Shown here: positions 45,903 to 55,092 of the stretch, in pieces | How positions within the stretch are numbered: the stretch's first letter is position 1 | Layout of the letters: every line of letters starts with the position of its first letter | NCBI GenBank assembly: GCA_965240325.2 | Contig: OZ251248.1 | Coordinates: 806,001 to 870,000, forward strand | DNA length: 64,000 nucleotides | Direction: 5' to 3' | From: Rebecca billardiae RCC1528 | Lineage: Eukaryota; Haptophyta | Notes under the pieces: model-generated | What the model saw: only the letters and a program-made list of their open reading frames with translations | The model's database searches: none | Told to the model about the DNA's origin: nothing | Position numbers and translations under genes: made by a program

Positions 45903-46426
45903 CTAGCATATGACACACTGGCATCGGCCCGCAGCCGTGGCAGACCGTGAGCCGCCGTCGCCGCCCGCGCCGCCCGCTTTCTCGCTCCCCGCCGCCGCGC
46001 CACCCGCCTTGCTGTCCGAGGGCGGCGGCATGACGAGCAGGTGGAATGTGGTCGTTTCCGACGCCGAGAAGTGCGGTAGATCCTGGAGCACCTTGTCATC
46101 CTCGAGGAACTTGCCCGCGAACAATAACCGAATGTGTGTCGCGTCTGGGGGGCGGTTTGTCATGTCTGCGCGGCGCGCGCGGCGACGGGGGCGGGGTGGG
46201 CGCGCGGGGTTGAGCGCAGCGTGGCCCCATGCGCCAGCTGGGCCGGTGCGCGTCGCTCGGCCGCCAGAAGGCCCGCGCCGCCGCGCCGGGGTGCGCGCGC
46301 ACCGGAGGGCCACCTCTCGACGACGAGCTGCTTCGCCGCGAGCACCGTCGATGTGGGCGAGATGTCGCTGAAGCTGAACTCGCGATTTTCCGCGTTGTAG
46401 AGGAAGCGCAGCGTGCATGTCGCCAT
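45903..46426 (-). CDS. UBL3: Membrane-anchored ubiquitin-fold protein (UBL3/MUB)
   Basis: Two exons (46426-46303 and 46165-45903) encode 128 residues; the 137-bp intron starts GTGCGCGCGC and ends CCGCGCAG, phase 1. The ubiquitin fold reads MATCTLRFLYNAENREFSF, then VLAAKQLVVERWPS, then HIRLLFAGKFLEDDKVLQDL and TTTFHLLVMPPP. A Gly/Ala/Ser linker leads to a C-terminal CQCVIC: a CaaX box (CVIC) for prenylation with an upstream Cys that could be palmitoylated. This matches plant MUB and animal UBL3, which sit at the plasma membrane, bind E2 enzymes or mark proteins for small-vesicle export, and lack the Gly-Gly needed for conjugation. It is head-to-head with a ubiquitin protease. Confidence 0.9.
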
Positions 46427-46728
46427 CGCCGCCGGGCGCCGCGAGCGACGCCAGCCGCGGGAGACGCCTGGCCGCTGCTGCTCCGGACGCTAGGGCGCGC
46501 CCGCCCCTTTCAGCGGCGAGGAGCAGGATCAGCAGGTTGCCGCAGCTGCTCTCATGAACCGAAGTCATGGGTGCGCGGTGGCAGCCTGGCAGGACCTTTT
46601 TTTTCCGTTCTTGGGCTCCAGAAAACCCATCAAAAAGCAAGCTCCGGGTCGCCACAGATTCGGATTCCCGCCGCCGCTGGCGGGTAATTATTCGAACCCG
46701 TCAAAAACGACGGGGCACCTCGCCAGCC
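46427..46728. promoter_or_regulatory. Shared divergent promoter (UBL3 / ubiquitin protease)
   Basis: A 302-bp interval between two outward-facing ATGs. It contains a T-run near 46599-46607 and a short AT-rich stretch (46612-46705) just before the protease start; no classical TATA box is seen. Confidence 0.5.
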
Positions 46729-47692
46729 ATGGCGACGTCCGACGCAACCATCACTGCCGTCGAGGCATGGGCCGGGGCCATAGACTGGCCGGTCGACACG
46801 AAGCCGACGGGCTGCGGTGCGCGCGTACGCCGAGCCCCACCTCGCGCCCGCGCGTGCCCCGCGCGCGGCCAACAACTGCCGCGCCCTCGCGCCCGCGTGC
46901 CCCGGCGCCGCCGCCGCAGGGCTGCACAACCTGGGGAACACGTGCTTCATGAACTCCGTGCTGCAGTGCCTGACGCACACGCCGCCGCTCGCGCTCTGCT
47001 GCCTGCAGATGCACCGAGCCGCCGAGCCCGCCGCGCAGCCGCCGGGTGGGCTCGGCAGCTCGCGCGTCATGCGCATGCTCGCCGAGCACATCCGCGAGGC
47101 GCTCACGACGGACGAGCCTTCGCTCGAGCCGACGCTCGCCGCGCGGATGGAGGAGGTCTCGTCGTACCTGACGCCGGGGCAGCAGGAGGACGCGCACGAG
47201 CTGATGCGCCTGCTCGTCGACGCGGCGACGAAGCTCCCCGCCTCCGAGCGCGCGCACCCGGCCGCCGAGCCGGGCGCGAAGCCGCCGCGCCCGTTTGTTG
47301 AGCAGCTTTTCTTGGGCGAGCTCGAGCAGAGCGTGCGGTGCGCGGCGTGCGGCGGGCGGAGCGCGTCGGGCGAGCCGTTCCTCGACCTGAGCCTCGAGCT
47401 GAGCGCCGACGGGCACACCTCGCTCGCCGACGCGCTCGCCGCCTTCCTCAGGCCCGAGCAGCTCTCCGAGGCGGACCAGTCGTACTACTGCGAGCGGTGC
47501 AAGGAGAACGTCGCCGCACAGAAGGAGTACCGGCTGCGCCAACTGCCGCCCGTGCTGCTGCTGCACCTGAAGCGGTTCCGGCAGCAGCGCTGGGGCCGCT
47601 CGAAGATCCCGAGCCACGTCGAGCTCCCCGTCGAGCTCGACCTGCGCGACATCGACGCCTCCGAGCCCGCGTCAGCCGGCGGCGCGGATGTA

Positions 47693-47743
<51 letters not shown>

Positions 47744-48066
47744 TCACCAGGTGAGGGCGAGGGGGCGGAGGCGCGCGACGACGATGACGAGCCCGGGGTG
47801 AGCGCGGGCGGCGGGTCCGGGCCCGGAGGCGGCGGCGCGGGCGCGGCGCGGCGAGACAGCGCGTACGTGCTGTACGCGGTCATCGTGCACCGCGGCCGCT
47901 CCCTCGCCGCGGGGCACTACATCGCCTTCGTCCGCGCTCTCTCGCCGCCGCCCGCGGCGGGCGGGCCGAGCGCGCAGTGGTGGTGTTACGACGACGCTAA
48001 TGTACGCGCGCGCGCGCGTGCGCATGCCGGCATGGCCGTCCCCGCGCCGGAGCGGACGCGCGCGCG

Positions 48067-48105
<39 letters not shown>

Positions 48106-48764
48106 GGACACGCCGCGCGAGCGCGATGCGCCCGCATGGTGGGGGCAGGCAGCGCGGCGCGCGCGTGGCGACGGGTGTGCCCGCGCCCGCCGCGCCGCGA
48201 GCGCCCGCGCGACGCTCACGGCTCGCGCCGCGCGACAACAACCCACCCGCTCTGCCGCGCCGCGCCGCCGCGCAGGCGTACGAGGTGGACGAGGAGCACG
48301 TGCTCTCGCAGCAGGCGTACATGTGCTTCTACTTGCGCGCGTCGTGGTGGGGCTCGGCGCCCAGGCTGGTCGCGCCCGTGGTCCCAGCGGCGCGCAGGGC
48401 GCTCGGCGCGCCCGCGCACGCGGCGCGCCTCCGCGCGCCGTGGGCCTCGCTCGCCGGCTTGCACGCCGCCGTGCTCGTCTGCGTGCTCGGCTACTGCGCC
48501 GCGCGGGTGGACGTGCTGCGCGCAGAGCTGCGCGAGGCCGCGGAGGCGCTCGCGGGCCTGGGCAGCCGACTGCTCGGCCTGCTCCCCGCGGCGGCGGGCG
48601 GCACGCTCGCCGCCTCGCGCTCCGACGCGCCGCTCTCGCTCGAGGCGCTGCTGGCGCCGACGCCCGAGCTGTTCCCGACGGCCGCGGCGCCGCTCGTGCT
48701 GCTCCTGGTCTGCTCCAACTACTCGCTGCGCTACTGCCTGCACAAGTTTGTGTACGACGAGTGA
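46729..48764 (+). CDS. Ubiquitin-specific protease (USP family) with C-terminal membrane helix
   Basis: Three exons (46729-46816, 46920-48001, 48276-48764) encode 552 residues with consistent phases. The Cys box is GLHNLGNTCFMNSVLQCL (catalytic Cys in NTCF). A QQEDAHEL motif, a zinc-binding pair of CxxC sites (RCAACGG and YCERCKE) and LPPVLLLHLKRF follow. The His box is YAVIVHRGRSLAAGHYIAFV, with the terminal WWCYDD / VDEEHVLSQQAYMCFY block. An Asp-Ala repeat loop (47693-47743) interrupts the domain. After the catalytic domain a hydrophobic helix (LAGLHAAVLVCVLGYCAA) suggests membrane anchoring, with a second hydrophobic stretch near the end (APLVLLLVCSNYSLRY). USPs remove ubiquitin from substrates. 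The closest relatives by eye are USP36/USP42-like enzymes, and orthology is not claimed. Confidence 0.9.
47693..47743 (+). repeat. GCGGAC hexanucleotide run coding (Asp-Ala)n
   Basis: Eight or nine GCGGAC units encode alternating Asp and Ala in a loop of the USP catalytic domain. It is in frame and tolerated because this loop is commonly an insertion site. Confidence 0.9.
48068..48104 (+). repeat. 37-nt poly-G run in an intron
   Basis: Thirty-seven consecutive G lie in the 48002-48275 intron of the USP gene, preceded by a CGCG tract. It would form a very stable G-quadruplex in DNA or in pre-mRNA. Length is probably variable or mis-sized. Confidence 0.9.
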
Positions 48765-49165
48765 CGCGTGACGAGGATCCCGCCGCCGGCGTCCTCATCC
48801 ACTCCCGGCCCGCACCCGTCTGCCACTCTGCGCAGTCGCCGCGGTTGTGGGGTGTATTTGATTCCGCACGTTACCCACAAACTAGTTCACACTTCAGAAC
48901 GGCGGAATCCGGAGTAAATGATACATGCCACTTATGTGGCTCGCCAATCATGAGTGCCAGTTGTTGGTGCCAGATTCGAGATTGGCAAGCAGTTTTTACC
49001 CCTTGCCAGGCGATCTCATCGATCTCCTTGTTTCTAATATATGGGGGTATGGGCCAGTCCTAAACCTCGTGGGCGAGATACTCCCAGATCGCGCGCTCCA
49101 AAACCCCCGCCTCCTCGAACCCCACAACCGCTGGCAAGTGCGTGGGACGCGGCTGTGCGCGCGAC
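48765..49165. other. Intergenic, no gene recognised
   Basis: Between the USP stop and the H-NOX kinase start, both on the plus strand. It is AT-richer from 48840 to 49060, which is plausibly the kinase promoter; no strong TATA box was identified. Confidence 0.5.
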
Positions 49166-52100
49166 ATGCACGGCCTCATCCACGTGGTGCTGCGCTCCCT
49201 CGTGCTCGAGGTGGGCGGCGACGAGGCGTGGGAGCGCGTGCTCGAGCGCCTTGAGATCGACGACGACGCCGCGGTGCTCGAGCTCCGCCAGCACGAGGAC
49301 GCGGTGACGGTGAGCGCCGTGCAGGCGGCGGTGCACGTGCTCGGCGTCGAGCTCGACGCCGGGCTGCGGCTGTTCGGCGAGCACTTCGTCAAGTTCCTGC
49401 ACGAGACGACGAGTTACATCCCAACCATCCGCTCCTTCGGCTCCGACGTGCTCGAGTTTGTGCGCAACATCGACCACATGCACCGGCAGCTGCAGGAGGT
49501 GTACACCGACTCGTCCTTCCCGTCCTTCCTCGTGAGCGGCGAGCAGGAGGCGCCGACGCCGACGGCCGGGGCGGCGGAGAAGGCGGCGGGCGCGGGCGTG
49601 AGCACGGCCCTCGGCCGGCCCGTCGAGCTGCTCAAGGAGCCGATGAAGCTCTCCTTCGCCTCGAAGCGCGGCGCGCTGCTCGCGCCGGTTGCCGAGGGCG
49701 CGCTCGTCGAGGTCGCGCGCCGCGTGTACGGCCAGGAGCTGAGGCTGGAGCGCGAGCCCGTGGCGCGCGACGGGTACCACGTGACGTGGCTGGTGCACGT
49801 GCGCGCGCTCGGCGTGCCCTCGCGCGCGCCCACGCCGCCCGAGGCCACGCCCGCCCGCGAGCGCAGCGGCCGCTCGGCGTTCGAGCGCCGAGCGGGCGCG
49901 CTCTGGCACTCGGCGCTGGCGTCGATGGGCGGCGGCGCCGAGCGGCGCCGGCCGCCGCCAGCGCGCGCGGGCCTGCGCACGAGCACGCGCGACAGCGCCA
50001 CCCTCGAGGACGACTTTGTGGACCTCGAGAACGAGCTCGCGGGCGGCGAGGACGCGCAGAGCGACCCGTCGGACCGCGGCGACGGCGGCGCCGCCTCCGC
50101 CGCTACCGTCGCGCACGCCAGGCGCACGCGCGTCGGCGTCGACCTCTTCGACGGCGGCGCGCGCGCGGGATGCGGCCGGTCGTCGGGCGGCGTCGCCGTG
50201 CCCGACCGGTACCGGCTCGTCCCGCTCCGCGGCTTCGTGCACCCGGCGACCGAGGCCCTCTTCCGCACGCGCGCGCTCGCGCGCGGTTACGCAGAGACTG
50301 CGCGCGCGCTGAGCATTGGCTACTGTCTCGTCTCCATCCCGTTCGTCGTCTTCGCCGGCGCGTTCGGCGCGGCGGAGTGCCCGGCGGTGGTCGCCTCGAT
50401 CTGCACGCACCTGCTCTCCATGTGCTTCGCGCTCGCGGTCGCGCTCGCCTCCGCCCCCGTGCTCTCGGCGCACGCCGCCGCCAGCACCGCTGCGGCCAAC
50501 GCAGCGCTGGCGCGCATCGAGCGGATCACCCTGGCCTGGCTCGCGACGGCGGCGGTGCAGGTGCTCGTGCTCACGCCGTGCCGGCTGGCGCTGCTGCTCG
50601 AGTGGCACGCGGGGCACGGCGGCGGCGGCGCGGACGACGGCGCCGAGCTGCTCGAGGCGAGCTGCGCCGCCGCCCTCGCCTTCTCCCCCGCGTGCTCGCA
50701 GGCCTCCACGCTGCTCGTCGCTGTCGGCGTTTTGATCGTCGGCTCGACGACACTGCCGATGTGCGCGCAGCACTTCGCCGCGCTCGCGCTCGTGACGGTG
50801 GTGGCGACGGTGGTCGCGGAGGCGTGCGCGCCGCTGCCGGGGCACACGCCCATGGAGGGCGTCGTCGACGCCGCGCTCCTCGCCGCGCTCAGCGCGGTGC
50901 TCTGGCGCGCCGGCGCCGCGCGCATGTGCCGAGAGCGCCAGCACTTCACCGCGCAGCACTCGATCCTCGCCGCGACGCGCCGCTGGCAGCAGCTGAAGAA
51001 GACGGAGGTGGAGACGCACCTGCGCGCGTCGTCGGCGGAGGTGGCGAGCACGGCGCGCTCGAAGCTGATCCGCGTCGTGATGCACGACCTGCGCTCGCCG
51101 CTCCTCGCCGTGCGCACCGTCGCCGACACGCTCGTGGATGAGGGCCCGCGCTCGATGCTGGGCGAACCTTCCGTGAAGCGTCACCTCGAGACGCTTCGCA
51201 CGTGCTCGGCGATGATGGAGGGGATCGTGTCGGACATGCTCGACTTCGAGCGGATCGACTCCGGGCGGATGGTGCTCGTGCACCGCCCCTTCTCGCTCCC
51301 GCGCCTCTTCGCCGACGCCGAGATGGCCTTCGCCCAGCTCTGCGCGCGCAAGAACGTACGGCTCACGTTTGAACACCCTCCCGACTCGCTCGCGAGCGCG
51401 CGGTTCGTTGGTGACGCGCGCCGGCTGCTGCAGTGCCTGTGCAACGGGCTGAGCAACGCGAACAAGTTCTGCGACCCGGGCGGCGCGATCTGCGTCCGCG
51501 CGTGGCAGACCGCGCACGCGCGCAAGGGCTGGGCGCGCGTGCACGTCGCCATCGTCGACGACGGCGTTGGGCTGGACAACGGCGAGCTACGCACCCTGCA
51601 GCAGGGGGTCGCGTTTAGTCAAGTCGGTAAGGGGCAGATGCAGGGGAACGGCGGCACCGGGCTCGGGCTGACGATCGTGCGGCACATCCTCAAGCTGCAC
51701 CACGGCTCGGAGCTCGCGCTGTACTCGGCGGGGCACCGCAAGGGCACCACCTTCGAGCTGCGCATCTCGATGCCGCTCGCGACGGATGAGGACGAGGCGG
51801 CGGGCCGGGGGGTGCATCTGTCGCCGCCGCTGCGGCCGCGCGCGCACACGCTCTCGGTGCGACAGGTCGGCGGCGCGGGGAGCAAGAGCGGGCCGCTCTC
51901 GCCCATCGCGAGGGGCTCCGCCGTCAAGCGCTCGCAGTCGGGGCCGTGGCTCGCCTCCTCCGGCATCGTGCCGCTACAGACCGCCGCCGCCGGCAGCGGC
52001 GATGGGCTCGGCGCCGCCGCCACCGCGATGGCGCTTGCCGCGAGCGCTCCAGAGCCGGAGCCCAGCCCGGCCGACGCCGCCGCCGCCGCCGCCGCCGCTG

Positions 52101-52957
52101 CCGCCGCCGACCGCGCGGTCGCCGAGCTGAGCTGCCTCCACGTCGAGGTGCGCCCCGCCACCCCACCCCGCGCGCGCCGGCGCGCTGAGCCTCCTCCGCG
52201 GCTCGCGCCCCGCCGCGCCCACCGCGCGCCCCGGCACCGCTCACCGCACTGCGCCCCTGCTTGCCGCGCCGCCGCCCGCGCGCACGCCCGTCTCGGCGAC
52301 GCGCCCGCGTCGGCGACGCGCGCGCAGGACGACATGATGCTGCAGCTCTCGATCCAGGCGCGGCTCTTCGGCCGGCACAAGGTCGCGTGCGACGTCGCGA
52401 GTAACGGCCGCGAGGCGGTCGACCTCGTCGCGAGCCGCGCCAAGGACGGGCTTGCGCCGTATTCGCTCGTCCTCATGGATAACCAGGTGGGTATTCTGAG
52501 TAACGAATTCCCCGCGCCTATTGCGCGGGGCTTACGGGCTGGCCCGCGCCTACCCGCATGCGCGCCGACGCCCGAGGGCGGTCGTGGGCTGTCGGGCTGC
52601 GCGGCGTGGCGCGCGCGCGCGCGCTCACGCGCCGCCCTCGCCCCCCACCCACCGCGCGCGTGCGCCACACCGCAGATGCCCACGATGAGTGGCGCCGAGG
52701 CGACGCGCGCGCTCCGGGCGCTCGGCTTCGAGGGTCGGATCATCGGCATGACCGGCGACCCGGCGGGCTCGACGGACCGCGACGAGTTCGAGGCGGCGGG
52801 GCTGGACGAGTGCGTGGACAAGACACCAGAGGGCGTCGAGCTCGTCGAGCGCCACCTGCTCGAGATCGTGCGCCGCGCGAGGCACTCGGGCTCGTCGGAC
52901 CAGGGCCGCGGCACAGCGTCGTCGGCCGTCTCACATGGCAGCAGGAGCGGCGGGTAA
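49166..52957 (+). CDS. H-NOX (heme NO-binding) hybrid histidine kinase
   Basis: Three exons (49166-52147, 52328-52486, 52676-52957) encode 1,140 residues, phase 0 at both introns. The start MHGLIHVVLRSLVLEVGGDE is the typical H-NOX N-terminus. The axial heme ligand is H106 in NIDHMHRQL; the propionate-binding YxSxR motif appears as F164-A-S166-K-R168. Residues ~375-590 hold about six membrane segments. The HisKA box is VMHDLRSPLLAV (H640). The ATPase core has LCNGLSNANKFCDPGG, VDDGVGLDNG and GNGGTGLGLTIV. The C-terminal receiver has the acidic pair HVEDDMML and the phospho-acceptor D1045 in LVLMDNQMPTMSG. H-NOX domains bind NO (or O2), so this membrane kinase should pass a gas signal to its own receiver domain. 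Such fusions are typical of bacteria, and in eukaryotes H-NOX is best known from guanylyl cyclases. Confidence 0.9.
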   Translation: MHGLIHVVLRSLVLEVGGDEAWERVLERLEIDDDAAVLELRQHEDAVTVSAVQAAVHVLGVELDAGLRLFGEHFVKFLHETTSYIPTIRSFGSDVLEFVRNIDHMHRQLQEVYTDSSFPSFLVSGEQEAPTPTAGAAEKAAGAGVSTALGRPVELLKEPMKLSFASKRGALLAPVAEGALVEVARRVYGQELRLEREPVARDGYHVTWLVHVRALGVPSRAPTPPEATPARERSGRSAFERRAGALWHSALASMGGGAERRRPPPARAGLRTSTRDSATLEDDFVDLENELAGGEDAQSDPSDRGDGGAASAATVAHARRTRVGVDLFDGGARAGCGRSSGGVAVPDRYRLVPLRGFVHPATEALFRTRALARGYAETARALSIGYCLVSIPFVVFAGAFGAAECPAVVASICTHLLSMCFALAVALASAPVLSAHAAASTAAANAALARIERITLAWLATAAVQVLVLTPCRLALLLEWHAGHGGGGADDGAELLEASCAAALAFSPACSQASTLLVAVGVLIVGSTTLPMCAQHFAALALVTVVATVVAEACAPLPGHTPMEGVVDAALLAALSAVLWRAGAARMCRERQHFTAQHSILAATRRWQQLKKTEVETHLRASSAEVASTARSKLIRVVMHDLRSPLLAVRTVADTLVDEGPRSMLGEPSVKRHLETLRTCSAMMEGIVSDMLDFERIDSGRMVLVHRPFSLPRLFADAEMAFAQLCARKNVRLTFEHPPDSLASARFVGDARRLLQCLCNGLSNANKFCDPGGAICVRAWQTAHARKGWARVHVAIVDDGVGLDNGELRTLQQGVAFSQVGKGQMQGNGGTGLGLTIVRHILKLHHGSELALYSAGHRKGTTFELRISMPLATDEDEAAGRGVHLSPPLRPRAHTLSVRQVGGAGSKSGPLSPIARGSAVKRSQSGPWLASSGIVPLQTAAAGSGDGLGAAATAMALAASAPEPEPSPADAAAAAAAAAAADRAVAELSCLHVEVRPATPPRARRRAEPPPRLAPRRAHRAPRHRSPHCAPACRAAARAHARLGDAPASATRAQDDMMLQLSIQARLFGRHKVACDVASNGREAVDLVASRAKDGLAPYSLVLMDNQVGILSNEFPAPIARGLRAGPRLPACAPTPEGGRGLSGCAAWRARARSRAALAPHPPRACATPQMPTMSGAEATRALRALGFEGRIIGMTGDPAGSTDRDEFEAAGLDECVDKTPEGVELVERHLLEIVRRARHSGSSDQGRGTASSAVSHGSRSGG

Positions 52958-53238
52958 GTGTGGCGGCATCGCCGCAGGCGCACGAGGCGGCCAGCACGGG
53001 GAGCCCGCTCAGCACGCATTCATCACTGCGCGCGACACATCAGCATATATCAGTAACAGTCTCAGCATGCGCGCACGGGCCTCGCATCATCAACCGCGCG
53101 TAGTTATTGCATCAGCATGATGCTGCTACCATTCAATAAGCGTATACAGTATAGTAGTGAACTGTACGGTACCGGTAGGTCAGTACAGTGAACTGAGATC
53201 GACTCTGTTCGGCTGAGCGCGTACTACGTGGAGAGAAA

Positions 53239-54708
53239 ATGGCCACGGCACGGGCGCACGCGCGTCGCCTCGCGCTCGACGACCTGCCGCCCGAAGTGCT
53301 CGGACGCATCCTCTCGCACCTGCTGCCGCGCGACCTCGCCAGCCTGAACGCCACCGCGCGCCTCTTCCACGCCGCGCCGCCCGGCGGGTGCTCGCTGGTC
53401 GAGCGCGCGCTACGCGAACTCACGCGCGCGCGCGGGCACGAGCGCACGCTGCCGGCGTCGCTGCCCTCGGGCGTGCGCACGTGGACGGAGGAGCTGTTCG
53501 TGCGCGAGCGCATCGGTGAGCTCGCGTGCGCGCACTCGTCTCCCGTGGCGGCCGGCTTTGGCTTCTTCAGCGCGTTTGTGGACGCGGAGGGCGGGCTGCA
53601 CACGTGTGGCGAGGAGGAGGAGCTGGACGAGAACGGAAATTGGACGGGCGAGTGTCGAGCGCACGCGGATATCGGCCACTCGGGCGTGACAGTGATGCGC
53701 GTGCCCACGCTCGTCGCCTCCCTCAGCGCAGTGCGCGTGGTCGCGGTGGCGGCTGGTGAGCACCTGCTCGCGCTGAGCGATGCCGGCGCTGTGTACGGCT
53801 GCGGCGAGAACGGGTACGGCCAGCTGGGCGTGGGCGACGGCGAGGTCCGGCGCGCGTTCGTTCCGGTGGTGGCGCTGGCCGATATCGTGGTGGTGAGTAT
53901 CTGCTCTGGACGCGATCACAGCCTCGCGCTCTCCGCCGCTGGCTGTGCGTACAGCTGGGGCTGGAACTACTACGGCCAGCTCGGCCACGGCGACAAGAAG
54001 GACAGGTGGGAGCCGACGCGCATCGAGGCGCTGGACGGCGTGCGCGTGGGCGGCGTGGCTGCAGGCATTGGGCACACCCTGCTGCTCTCCGCCACTGGCG
54101 CAGTTTACACCTGTGGCTACGGCTTCTGCGGCGTGCTCGGTCATGGCGACCATCAGCAGCAGCGCACGCCGAGGCGCATCGAGGCGCTCGCGGGCGTGCG
54201 CGCCGTGCACCTGAGCTCGGGCGCTATGCACAGCCTGGTGGTGGACAGCGCAGGTGCGGTGTACTCGTTTGGGCTTGGTGGGGGTGGCTGGCTCGGGCAC
54301 GGCGACACGCGCGGTGAGCTCACGCCGAGGCGGATTGACGCCCTCGCTGGTGTGCGCATCGTGCGCGCGTGTGCTGGTGCAAACAGCTGCGCGGTGCTGG
54401 GCGCGGACGGCAGCGTGCACACGTTTGGGTACAACAGGGACGGCCAGCTTGGGCTGGGACTCGGAGAGCTGGGCCATAGCGTTCCGGCACGCGTGAGCGC
54501 CCTCGCTTACGTGCGCGTGGTGCGCTGTGCCCTGGGCTCCACCCACTCGCTGTTTGTGAGTGCGGACGGCCGCGTGTACGCGTGCGGCAGGCGGTCGGCT
54601 GCGCTCGGCCTCGGCATGAGCGCGGCAGAGCAAGACGAGCCCACCCAGCGGATTGGCACGCCCGCGCGCGTCTCGGACTCGACGGCGTGGCGCACGCGTG
54701 TCTGCTGA
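53239..54708 (+). CDS. F-box / RCC1-repeat protein, copy 1
   Basis: A single-exon frame of 489 residues. An N-terminal F-box-like helix set (LALDDLPPEVLGRILSHLLPRDLASL) precedes about seven RCC1 blades with motifs such as VYGCGENGYGQLGVGD, YSWGWNYYGQLGHGD and HTFGYNRDGQLGLG. Each blade ends in HSLALS, HTLLLS, HSLVVD or HSLFVS. F-box proteins link substrates to SCF ubiquitin ligases; the beta-propeller would be the substrate arm. A close paralogue lies at 57072-58553. The residue spacing differs from true RCC1 (the Ran exchange factor), so a nuclear exchange role is unlikely. Confidence 0.85.
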   Translation: MATARAHARRLALDDLPPEVLGRILSHLLPRDLASLNATARLFHAAPPGGCSLVERALRELTRARGHERTLPASLPSGVRTWTEELFVRERIGELACAHSSPVAAGFGFFSAFVDAEGGLHTCGEEEELDENGNWTGECRAHADIGHSGVTVMRVPTLVASLSAVRVVAVAAGEHLLALSDAGAVYGCGENGYGQLGVGDGEVRRAFVPVVALADIVVVSICSGRDHSLALSAAGCAYSWGWNYYGQLGHGDKKDRWEPTRIEALDGVRVGGVAAGIGHTLLLSATGAVYTCGYGFCGVLGHGDHQQQRTPRRIEALAGVRAVHLSSGAMHSLVVDSAGAVYSFGLGGGGWLGHGDTRGELTPRRIDALAGVRIVRACAGANSCAVLGADGSVHTFGYNRDGQLGLGLGELGHSVPARVSALAYVRVVRCALGSTHSLFVSADGRVYACGRRSAALGLGMSAAEQDEPTQRIGTPARVSDSTAWRTRVC

Positions 54709-55092
54709 GATCGCGCGGCGCTCGGTGCGAGGGCCAACGGCACCGCTGCAGTCACGTGGATGTGTCTGTGACGGCTACAGTATCATCAGTCGGACCTGCC
54801 GTACGACTGTACTACTAGGCCGCCTCGTCGCTATACGACATAGCAGGCAGTCGCGTAGGCTGCCTCGGCGGGTGGACTCCGGCGGGCCGCCGACTCGGCG
54901 ACGGTGCCGATACGCACTGCCGTACGACAGTCGTACCGGGCGCGTACATGATGCGCAGCGCCATATGCTGATGATGATGGCCAGCAGCATCGGCGTCACT
55001 GACGCGATGATGATGCCATCGTCGCATCATGTGCGTAATATATATGTATATATGGACGGCGGCGACGACGCGCGACTGTGACGACCGTGGAA
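54709..55092. other. Convergent 3' region, no gene recognised
   Basis: The interval lies between the stops of F-box/RCC1 copy 1 (+) and the LtrA gene (-). It contains GATGATGATG simple sequence and an AT-rich TATATATGTATATATGG stretch (about 55039-55055), where both transcripts probably end. Confidence 0.5.
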
